This document shows positions 56,157-64,000 of a stretch of 64,000 nucleotides of DNA, one piece after another. A program made the translations under genes and the position numbers. The notes beneath the pieces were generated by a model. It was not told where the DNA came from and made no database searches. It worked only from the letters and a program-made list of their open reading frames with translations. The DNA lies in contig OX155962.1 in assembly GCA_944548615.1 (NCBI GenBank), forward strand, positions 880,670 to 944,669. The letters run 5' to 3'. Origin of the DNA: Micropterix aruncella (taxonomy: Eukaryota > Arthropoda > Insecta > Lepidoptera > Micropterigidae). The stretch's first letter is position 1. Each line of letters opens with the position of its first letter.

Positions 56157-56439
56157 TGGTCATTGTCAGAGTAAACAACCCCCCCCCCCCCCTTTATCGG
56201 AAACAAAACCGTCTCCAGACTCCCCCGACTATCTGTCGGAGTGCACAATCGATTGGCTAACGTCGCACGGTGCGCAAACCGTCCAGGAACGCCCGAAATA
56301 CGATTCCCGGGAAAACTGGACCGCAGGCACAGAGTCCTACCCGGGCTCGCACTTCTGTTTGGATGATAGGTGTTGACCTGTGAGTTCGGCCGACCCTTAC
56401 ACATGGGTCATAATGGCTCAACTGCACTGGGCCCATTAG
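56157..56439 (-). mobile_element. Element A, 5' half only
   Basis: From the CAACCACCCCC block (expanded to a C14 run at about 56179-56192) to the 5' end ...CACTGGGCCCATTAG. The 3' half, including the hairpin terminus, is missing, which is unusual for this family. Confidence 0.75.
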
Positions 56440-56617
56440 ATCATACAATAACAAGCATTTTTCTATCATCTCTTAATCTTAAAAGATGACAAATAAAACA
56501 CCAAAAATATAGTAAGCGGCTGAGCCCATAGGTATGGCCCAGTGGCTGTTTTTTGCAGCCGCACCGCCTCTATAGCAAACTCTTAAGGGTAGAGACTGTC
56601 AGATGTGACCTTAGTAT

Positions 56618-57290
56618 TTTGGACGTTAATGGGCCCTTGCTGGGTTGGCCACGAAGATCCATTCTGTTCAGGGTTGGTCACACTCACGGGTCAACACCTA
56701 TCCGACGGCCTCCAAGCATGAAGCGCGAGCCTGGATAGGACTCTAGCCTTATGGTCAGTTTCCCCTGGGAATCAAACTTCTGGCGCTCCTGGAAGGTCTG
56801 CGCACCGTGCGGCATAAGCCAATCGATTGCGCACTCTGACTAACAGTCGGGGGAGTCTGGAAGCAGTACTGTTTCCTATAGAGCGGGGGTGGTTGCGGAC
56901 CTTACGGCGACTGCACTTGAAACGACCATCGGCTATCCGATCCTGGGTGAACAGCCGGGCAAAAGGCGCTGTTGTCCGCGATAGATTCGGTAAACACCGT
57001 TTCACCGCTTCGTAAGGGAGAGGACCGCGCAAGCGACCTCGAACTCGCAACCAATCGAGAGACTGGAGTAATCTGGTCACAATTGGAAGTAAGGGCGTGA
57101 GTGTAAGCCCGCCGGGTAACACTCCTGGCTATCTCGCGGTTAAGGCGTTGGCCTCTTAGGGGTTTGTGGCGTAGCTAGATGGTGGACTGTTTTGTCCAAG
57201 TCTTCTGCGCTGACTCCAGGGAGATAGAACGACTAATCCTTAAAACTTCCTGAGGTGACGGGCTCGCCCGCTGTAGTCGACAACCCTAGT
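56618..57290 (+). mobile_element. Element A, complete copy with 12-bp TSD
   Basis: The exact repeat TGACCTTAGTAT lies at 56606-56617 and 57291-57302. 673 bp; 3' end CGCTGTAGTCGACAACCCTAGT. The D-arm-like TGGCTATCTCGCGGTTAAGG is at 57126-57145. CTAG followed by T occurs here too, imitating a Helitron end. Confidence 0.9.
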
Positions 57291-57302
57291 TGACCTTAGT
57301 AT

Positions 57303-57889
57303 GTATTTATGTTTTTCTACCCCCCTCCAAATACCCCCAAGTTAATTCAAGCACTGTTCGGTTTTGCTTTATCGGCCTACCAACCGACGAAGAGGTAAAA
57401 TATTGTGAACGCGCTTTTTTTGAGATGACGGATATATACCACCGCATCTGTCCATGGTATTATCACCATCATGCTCCAGCGTCATCATACTTGCGACTCT
57501 TGTAGATTACATAAATTTATGTTATCTAGATTTTTTAAATGAGTCATCTTCTGCCTGCTCATAGTATATTATGCTAGACACATATTCAACACATGTCAGG
57601 ACGTAACCGTATCGGTTAGTAGCTTAGTATTTTTGATGCCATCAATTTTGGACAGTGAAGTGTCAAGGACCGAGCTCTCCGGGTGATTCAACATTCGTGA
57701 AAATATTATTTACTAACATTGTTGGCAGGATTTCATATTTTATTATGAGTGCTCTTACGTTTGGGTTCATGCCAGTTGTAAAATGTTATACTGTAACTGC
57801 TTTTCTTGAAATGATTTTCGCGTAATACTTACTGCTCTTTCTAGATGATAGAAATCTGCAAATATGCGATTTGTTTAAATCTTCGAACA
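57303..57889. other. Unannotated stretch
   Basis: 57397-57430 holds a fragment of repeat T (TATTGTGAACGCGC). Otherwise nothing recognised. Confidence 0.4.
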
Positions 57890-57943
57890 TGCATCACCTA
57901 CAACGGGCGAACCCGTATAATAAGGAAGGTATAACGATATATC

Positions 57944-58570
57944 AGGGGTCGTCCACATATTACGTAATCACCGAAGGGGGGGGGGTATCTAAGACTTACG
58001 CCTAATTACGTGAGGGAGGAGGGGAGGAGTACCCGTCCTGATTACGTTATCAACTTTGGTCACTGCATCGCAATTTTTTTGGCCTAAACCTGCACGGAAA
58101 TAGCACAGTGCCGCGACGAAGACACCCCTTTGCACGATGTGCGTAGATAGTTCACGCGCTCGCCTGCGATTGAGTCGCCCGGGCCTGTTCCTGCACGCGC
58201 TGGCAAGCCGGTGGCCGCTCTGCGTGGCGGCGGCAAGGTTACAACTCTGGACTAGCGTGCCGCTGCACGCTTCAACTCATCGCAGAAAGACTAACGTGGT
58301 CGTGTGGCTCATCAACTATGGCGGATTTACAAATGGAGTTTTTCAGTACATACGCCAAAGCGTTTTCACTCCTCTCAGGACCGGAGGCACAACGGCGAAC
58401 CGATGAGGAGTGGGGGCAGTTTAAAAATAAATACCAAAAGTGCACGAAGGATCCAACTTATGCCTTATTGTGGAAGAGTCTACCAACACTTTACATACGC
58501 TGGGTTCACGATTCTTCACATTTTCCGCGAATTCGGTTGATTACGTAATCTTGGGGAGAGGGGGGGGGGG
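57944..58570 (+). mobile_element. DNA element D, copy 2, with open frame
   Basis: The left end GGGGTCGTCCACATATTACG then TAATCACC and a G-rich run matches the inverted end at 43207-43235. A related GATTACGTAATCTTGGGGAG plus G-run closes it at 58535-58570, in direct rather than inverted orientation. Confidence 0.55.
58318..58548 (+). CDS. Unrecognised 76-aa frame inside element D
   Basis: MADLQMEFFSTYAKAFSLLS, then EAQRRTDEEWGQFKNKYQKC and TKDPTYALLWKSLPTLYIRW, ending at a stop inside the terminal TACGTAATC motif. The acidic/aromatic mix and EEW..FK.KYQK pattern look protein-like, but no domain is recognised. It may be a truncated transposon-encoded protein or an exon fragment captured by the element. 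Confidence 0.3.
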   Translation: MADLQMEFFSTYAKAFSLLSGPEAQRRTDEEWGQFKNKYQKCTKDPTYALLWKSLPTLYIRWVHDSSHFPRIRLIT

Positions 58571-58676
58571 ACTGGCCCGCAGGCACAGTCCTACCCGGGC
58601 TCGCACTTCTGCGTGGAGGCTACAGGATGGGCGTTGACCTGCGATTTGGGCGGACCCGAACACATCGCAACAGGGC

Positions 58677-59478
58677 CCTTTTTTCTAAATGCACAGAGTT
58701 CCGTAGAGCATATTCGATTTACTGACGCCGCAAAATGAGCAGACCGCCCAGTGGCGCCCTAAGAAACAGCTACGTGCATCAGCTAACTTTCTTTCTGCTA
58801 CCACTAAATTATTGCCCCCATTCAGGGAGTTCAGTCACCTTTACGGAGCGTTTTTCGGCTGCGGTGGCGGTTTTTTCTTCAATTTTATTCCACGTCTTGT
58901 TTTATGTTTGTTTTGATTGAGCAGCGCCCGCGCACGGTTGACGCGTATTTTTATCGGACGAAATATTATAACTGGCGTGTCGGGGGCAACGGCAAGCCGC
59001 CTTCCGCCATTTAATAAAGCTTTTAATGGCTGCATCGTGAGTTACGTACGGCTGCAGAGGTGCTGGATAGTGCACCAAGAAATAATATCAAATTTTACAT
59101 ATTTTTGTCGGGCTGCTGTGCTGCTATGGTTCTCTTCGTGGGTGCGGAACCACAGTCGTCGTTAGCAAACACCGACCAGAGTATGCGGTTAACCTTGCTA
59201 CCGGTAATTGACTACGGAATGGAGAATGTTACTGGGTCTTCAAATTCGCTTGAAACTTCGTCATATTAGAGCTTATATGTATACAAATACATTAGTTTTT
59301 GTTTCATTCAAAAATACCAAGTAGTTTTTGTTTTGCACACATTTAAAACTCCCGTAAATATCGAATCCGGCGCTCGGGCGGTCGGCTACTGTGTGACGTC
59401 ATTTTCCAAAACTCCGATCGCTCGCGCGCTCTCGTTATTAGAGCACTGCCGGTTGTCAGCGGTTGCACTGTGTATTTT
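58677..59478. other. Unannotated, with a short element A piece and short frames
   Basis: 58738-58760 (AGACCGCCCAGTGGCGCCCT) is a scrap of element A. 58900-59010 has a frame MFVLIEQRPRTVDAYFYRTK then YYNWRVGGNGKPPSAI-stop that looks protein-like but is only 36 codons. A frame at 59060-59269 includes an LSGCCAAMVLFVGAEP hydrophobic stretch. None is recognised. Confidence 0.3.
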
Positions 59479-60068
59479 GCTAATGGGCCCAATGGGAGCT
59501 AATGGGCCCATGCTGGGTTGGCCACGAAGACCCATGTGTTCAGGGTCGGTCACACTCACGGGTCAACACCCATCCGACGGCCTCCACGCACGGGTTCCAA
59601 CCTGGGTAGGACTCTGGCCTTGGTCATTTTACCCTGGGAATCAAACCTCTGGCGCTCCTGGACGGTCTGCACACCGTGCGGCGCAAGCCAATCGTTGTGC
59701 TCTCTGACTAACAGTCGGGGGAGTCTGGAAGCTGTATTGTTTCCTATAGAGCGGGGGTGGTTGCGTACCTTACGGCGACTGCTCTTGAAATGACCATTGG
59801 CCATCCGATCCCGGGTAAGAGGCGGGCAAAGGACGCCATGGTCCGCGATAGATTCGGTATACACCGTTTCACCGCTTCGTAAGGGAGAGGACTGCGCAAG
59901 CGACCTCGAACTCGGAACCAATCGAGAGACCGGAGAAATCTGGTTACAATTGGAAGTTAGGGCGCGATAGTCGGGCCCGCCAGGTAGCATAACTGGCTAT
60001 CTCGCGGTAAGGCGTTGGTCTCTAACGGGTTGTGGCGTAGCTAGACGCTGGATTGTTTTGTCCAAAGT
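59479..60068 (+). mobile_element. Element A, 3'-truncated, with duplicated 5' end
   Basis: Starts GCTAATGGGCCCAATGGGA directly followed by GCTAATGGGCCCATGCTGG, a 19-bp tandem duplication of the 5' terminus. Ends abruptly at TTTTGTCCAAAG, losing the terminal hairpins. Confidence 0.82.
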
Positions 60069-60489
60069 AATTTGACTTATTGCGAATACAGTGAAACGGA
60101 CATATGTACTAAACGTTTTTTCGCATTTTTACATCCATTGGAACAAGAAAAAACAACTTTCTCGATCCATTGGTGGTTGTGGTTTTACATTTTGGCACAA
60201 AACACAATTTTCTACTATTTGGAATAGACATTTCAAAAGATATTAGCGTAATCTTGTAATGAAACCTTGTAAACCGTACGGTGGCGCGCGACGGACTGAG
60301 CGAGTGTTGAACTATGACGTCACACGCAGCGTGCGCCGGCGGAAGAAACTAGCGTTGCGCATCTATATTTAAAATTCCATATCTCGAAAACTAATGGACG
60401 TATCGAAATCATTTTTTCACGCGATTTTTTATATTTAGAAGACAATGCGGAGAGCTATAAAAAATTAGTGAACATTCTCCATTGTACAG
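60069..60489. other. Unannotated stretch before an open exon
   Basis: 60275-60360 is GC-rich with TGACGTCA. 60460-60489 ends in a plausible 3' splice site (CATTCTCCATTGTACAG). Confidence 0.35.
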
Positions 60490-60840
60490 GTATACCCCAG
60501 GGTGTGCAAGTCCAAGCTAACAGAATTAGAGAGGCAATATCGAATGTCATTAAAAACAGCCGGTAATTTTCCACGAAATACAAGCTCTGAAGTAATTTGG
60601 GACATGCTCGATGAGGATCCCTGGTACATACGTGCCAGAGACCGTCATGAAGACATGCTTCGCAAATTGAAAGACCAAGAAATCCGAGGACTTACTCTTC
60701 CTGGGGATAGATACAATAAGTTGAACCATCACAATCCTATGTTGCCCGGCCTGAGTACCGGTGAAATTGATTATATTTGTAAAAAAAAAGGTAAACCGCT
60801 CTCCAAGCGAACGGTCCCTCCTCGCATCCCTATCCTTTAG
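60490..60840 (+). CDS. Unrecognised 116-aa open exon or transposon ORF end
   Basis: After the acceptor CAG (60487-60489) a frame is open to a TAG at 60838, reading VYPRVCKSKLTELERQYRMS, ...NFPRNTSSEVIWDMLDEDPW, YIRARDRHEDMLRKLKDQEI and ...PLSKRTVPPRIPIL. It is rich in charged residues with helical heptad spacing at the start, and unlike the LINE tails nearby. An AT-rich 3' region with AATAAAG (about 61000) and then a (TTCTA)n tail follows. So it is either the last exon of a host gene or the end of an unrecognised retroelement. Its phase (0) does not match the phase-1 donor at 54689. Confidence 0.35.
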   Translation, partial: VYPRVCKSKLTELERQYRMSLKTAGNFPRNTSSEVIWDMLDEDPWYIRARDRHEDMLRKLKDQEIRGLTLPGDRYNKLNHHNPMLPGLSTGEIDYICKKKGKPLSKRTVPPRIPIL

Positions 60841-61050
60841 CCTTAGAAATAGAAATAAGGCATATAGCTTAAGCATAAGCCAGTTCTCACATGGACTGAG
60901 CCCAATATATTATTACATTAGATCTTACCCCAAGACATAAATGTGAACAACACTGCTCGAACTTGGCGAGCCACAAAATTGTATGATAAATTATATAAAA
61001 TAAAGATAATTCTATTCTATTCTATTCTATTCTATTATATTCTATATATC
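60841..61050 (+). other. 3' region with poly-A signal and (TTCTA)n
   Basis: ATAAAATAAAGATAATTC precedes TTCTATTCTATTCTATTCTA at about 61011-61037. A poly-A signal next to a short tandem tail is typical of a non-LTR or SINE 3' end. Confidence 0.4.
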
Positions 61051-62059
61051 CCGTCAGGAACAGTATACCAGACAGTAGCTTCTCTTAGGACACAGTTGAA
61101 ATCGAAGCGAATACGTTACGAGTCGCCAGATGTCCGCTACTCGGCCCAAAACGTTTGAAAAAGTCGCTAGTCTTTACCTGCGCGTAACGCTATCTAAAGG
61201 CGTTCTACGAGACGTGCCCTTCTGCCCAAATTCCTCGCACCCTCTTCTCACAATGCCCTGTAGCTTCAGATGTCGAAAAGCAGACATGTTTTTTTTTCAA
61301 CTGATAAATTAACAGAAATCACAGTATACCGAGAGAACTGTATCGAAAGTCACCAAAAAGCTTAAAGTCAGGTTTTTAAGTCATAGCTCTTATTAATTTA
61401 ATAGTATTTGCATACATGGCACTACTAATTTAATGTTATTATTGTTATCATTAATTAAATGATGGGTTTTTATAACCAAACCCCTTCATAAAAATCATTC
61501 AATATCAATGTTATTATAGATGTCTAAATAAATTGCTATTGGTTTTGCCGGACAATGCTATCAGCGCCACCTGCATGTCTCCGGCGCAGAAGTGTTGCCA
61601 AAACGTACTAAAACTTTGAGCAATGTAATAATACCCTATATAATCAACGTTAATTCATTTATTTATTTATTCGCTTATTACTGCTTAACATTGCAGAAAA
61701 AAACAATGCGTTGAAAGGAATATTAATAATGAAATCAACTAGTAACTATACAAATCGAATGTCATGTAAAATACTAGCTATCATATAAGAATAAAATGAG
61801 TTGGTGCTAAAAGTATCAAAATCTGGTGCCATCGAATTAACGTCATTTAAGCAAAGCACGCGCCGACAAGTTACACCCCGTAAGGTTAGTGCGCGAGAAC
61901 GGCTCCGCGAAAAGGTGGCGCGATCGAGCACGATCATAATTATTAGGCACGAAAAGATCCGCTTTAGATAGTAAGCTAAAGTGGATCTAAGTAAGAAAGT
62001 TTTCAGTTTTACCTCAAATCAGATTAAAAACATAGGACATGATCAGCATTTCTCTTCTC
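61051..62059. other. Unannotated stretch
   Basis: No feature supported. 61418-61450 shares a short block with 41785-41815. Confidence 0.4.
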
Positions 62060-62185
62060 AGACAGAAATAATTATACCTGACCATACCTGTGATAAATGC
62101 AGTCGGATATAAAAATGGATAATATCCGTTCTGCTTGTAGTACAAAAATCTCAAAAAACACTTCTATACCTTTTCCAGCATGAGG
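62060..62185 (+). repeat. Dispersed repeat V, copy 2
   Basis: CCTGTGATAAATGCAGTCGG, TATAAAAATGGATAATA and AAACACTTCTATACCTTTTC: the inverse of 18835-18950. Confidence 0.5.
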
Positions 62186-62638
62186 ATATAAGGTATCTTC
62201 ATGCGGATTCCTAATTCCCACCGGCACCGATCTTCGACCTACTTACTCCATGTAGCCTACGGCTGAGGAAAATTCACTCATTGGAGCAAATGCATCGCGT
62301 TTGGCATGCCGAATACTGCCTAATGCTATCCAAATAATATTCAGATCGACCGCTTATTTCATTCAATTTATTATACTAAAATTCCGTATTTGGCCCAGCG
62401 CCATCTGACGAAGATGACGTAGATAAAGCAGCCTTGGAGCTATTCGTAAAAATGGAATAGTGAATTTGTACATCGCTATTGACAATCCTGCGTGAAACAT
62501 TTGATTTAACGTGTCAAACACAGTGGTTTGCGGTTGCTTCAATAGTTGGAAAAGCTCCAAGTTGTGAAATCATTGAGTTTGAAATTAATATAAGTCGTCG
62601 CGAGTACGAATTACTACCAGACTTGTGTTTTGTGATAA
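62186..62638. other. Unannotated stretch
   Basis: Short overlapping frames on both strands (62363-62694) with no recognised domain. Confidence 0.4.
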
Positions 62639-62812
62639 CTAGAGTTGTCAACTACAACGGGGAACCCGTCACCTCAGGAAGTTTTAACGATTAATCGTTC
62701 TATCTCCCTGAAGTGAGCGCAGAAAACTTGGACAAAACAGTCCACCGTCAAGCTCCGCCACATGCCCGTAAGAAGCCAACGCCTTACCGCAAGATAGCCA
62801 GGTTTGTTACTT
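62639..62812 (-). mobile_element. Element A 3' end
   Basis: CTAG (62639-62642), GTTGTCAACTACAACGGGG, the perfect palindrome AACGATTAATCGTT, ending at GATAGCCAGG. It is joined head to head with the next, oppositely oriented copy through a duplicated TTAGAGCTAGTT linker. Confidence 0.78.
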
Positions 62813-62849
62813 GGCCTGGCCTTAGAGCTAGTTAGAGCCTGTTTTGGAC

Positions 62850-64000
62850 TCTGGCCTTAGAGCTAGTTCCCCTAGGAATCAACCTTCTGGCGCTCCTGGA
62901 CGGTCTGAGCACCGTGCGGTGTAAGCCAATCGATTGTGCACTCTGACTAACAACTTGCGGTGTCAACTACAACGGGCGAGCCCGTCACCACAGGACGTTT
63001 TAACGATTTTCTCGTTCTATCGCCCTGCAGTGAACGTAGAAGACTTTGGACAGAACAAATCTAGCATCCAGCTACGTCACAACCCGCAAGAAGCCAACGC
63101 CTTACCGCGAGATAGCCAGTGTTACCTGGCGGGCCGACCCTCGCGCCCTTGCTTCCAATTGTGACCAGATTTCTCCGGTCTCTCGATTGGTTCCGAGTTC
63201 GAGGTCGCTTGCGCGGTCCTTTCCCTTACGAAGCGGTGAAACGGTGTCAACCGAATCTATCGCGGACCAAGGCGTCCTTTGCCCGACTCTGAACCGGGAT
63301 CGGATGGCCAATGGTCATTTCAAGAGCAGTCGCCGTAAGGTAGACAACCACCCCCGCTCTATAGGAAACAATACAGTTCCCAGACTCCCCCGATTGTTAG
63401 TCGTAGAGCACAGTCGATTGGCTTGCGCCGCTCGGTGCGCAGACCGTCCAGGAGCGCCAGAGGTTTGATTCCCAGGGGAGACTGGTTGACCCAGTGTCCT
63501 ACCCAGGCTCGCACCCCATGCGTGGAGGCCATCGGATGGGTGTTGACCCGTGAGTGTGACTGACCCTGAACACATGGGTCATCGTGGCCACCTCATCATG
63601 GGCCCATTAGCCCCCACTCTGACTAACAATCGGGGGAGTCTGGAAGCAGTACTGTTTCCTATAGAGCGGGGGTGGTTGCGTACCTTACGGCGACTGCTCT
63701 TGAAATGACCATTGGCCATCCGATCCCGGATAAGAGGCGGGCAAAGGACGCCTTGGTCCGCGATAGATTCGGTATTCACCGTTTCACCGCTTCGTAAGGG
63801 AGAGGACTGCGCAAGCGACCTCGAACTCGGAACCAATCGAGAGACCGGAGAAATCTGGTCACAATTGGAAGTTAAAGCGAGAGTCGGGCTCGCTAGGTAG
63901 CATAACTGGCTATCTCGCGGTAAGGCGTTGGTCTCTAACGGGTTGTGGCGTAGCTAGACGCTGGATTGTTTTGTCCAAAGTCTTCTAAGCTGACTGCAGG
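62850..64000 (+). mobile_element. Element A (host copy), split by another element A
   Basis: 62850-62953 (from GGACTCTGGCCTTAGAGC) and 63630-64000 form one plus-strand copy that runs off the right edge. The split is exactly at the TSD CACTCTGACTAACAA of the nested copy. Confidence 0.85.
62954..63614 (-). mobile_element. Element A, complete copy nested in element A, 15-bp TSD
   Basis: The exact direct repeat CACTCTGACTAACAA lies at 62939-62953 and 63615-63629. 661 bp; 3' end (minus) GACACCGCAAG, 5' end GGGGCTAATGGGCCCATGAT. Nearly identical by eye to 43966-44628, so these two are probably the youngest copies here. The antisense pairing with its host gives a potential long hairpin RNA. Confidence 0.92.

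Larger units (their letters stand above)
57890..58676 (-). mobile_element. Element A, its middle replaced by element D
   Basis: The 3' end (CCTACAACGGGCGAACCCG, TATAACGATATATCAG) is at 57890-57943 and the 5' part (ACTGGCCCGCAGGCACAGTC, CTACCCGGGCTCGCACTTCT, GCGTGGAGGCTACAGGATGG) at 58571-58676. Several hundred bases of element A between them are absent, so this is not a simple insertion. Confidence 0.65.

Noticed and set aside
59556..59990. A 116-144-codon minus-strand frame recurring in several element A copies
   Set aside because: Starts differ between copies, the frame is broken in most, there is no recognised domain, and it is antisense to the retroposition direction inferred from the TSD-defined 3' end. 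GC-rich sequence has few stops by chance.

Overview
This is a eukaryotic, AT-rich, intergenic or intronic window, most likely from a moth or butterfly (Lepidoptera). The main clues are: short Helitrons with the classic lepidopteran start (TC(C/T)TACTAATATTATAAA) and a CTAG 3' end, inserted exactly between A and T; tRNA-derived SINEs that share a GTTGGTTGTAAG 3' tail with LINEs; many 5'-truncated LINE reverse-transcriptase C-termini; and a short TTAGG stretch (the insect telomere motif). No operons, CRISPR arrays, rRNA genes or long intact ORFs are visible. Family assignments come from reading motifs; no database was searched.

Layout. 0-6.3 kb: end of a GC-rich retroposon ('element A'), two Helitrons, two LINE 3' ends, a long-TIR MITE and a palindromic repeat ('element F'). 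7-8.6 kb: a LINE split by element A with a 15-bp target-site duplication (TSD). 9-13.6 kb: two copies of a LINE RNase-H-like C-terminus, two small dispersed repeats, a two-TM ORF at 11.2 kb and an AACACGC-TIR element. 14-27 kb: LINE, SINE and Helitron remnants, with element F nested in a Helitron and one LINE nested in another LINE's 3' UTR. 27-30.5 kb: a dense LINE cluster. 30.9-40.7 kb: element A copies, a 1.05-kb hAT remnant and two copies of a TA-flanked MITE, one splitting the hAT transposase and one splitting element A. 42-44.6 kb: a TTAA-flanked piggyBac-like MITE, a GC-rich DNA element and a complete element A with 13-bp TSDs. 46-52 kb: more element A and LINE fragments. 52-54.7 kb: a candidate TATA promoter, a 570-bp solo LTR, an AACACGC element, and the best host-gene evidence: a spliced exon (54525-54689) starting a secreted protein. 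55.35-55.70 kb: about 172 uninterrupted TA units. 56-64 kb: element A in both orientations, an unclassified DNA element, an unrecognised 117-codon open exon at 60.5 kb, and a self-nested pair of element A at the right edge.

The dominant and most interesting theme is element A: roughly 650-700 bp, GC-rich, at least 16 copies or pieces, with 12-15 bp TSDs in the best-preserved copies. This points to target-primed reverse transcription, although its 3' end imitates a Helitron terminus (hairpin plus CTAG). The clearest coding potential unrelated to transposons is the signal-peptide exon at 54.6 kb.
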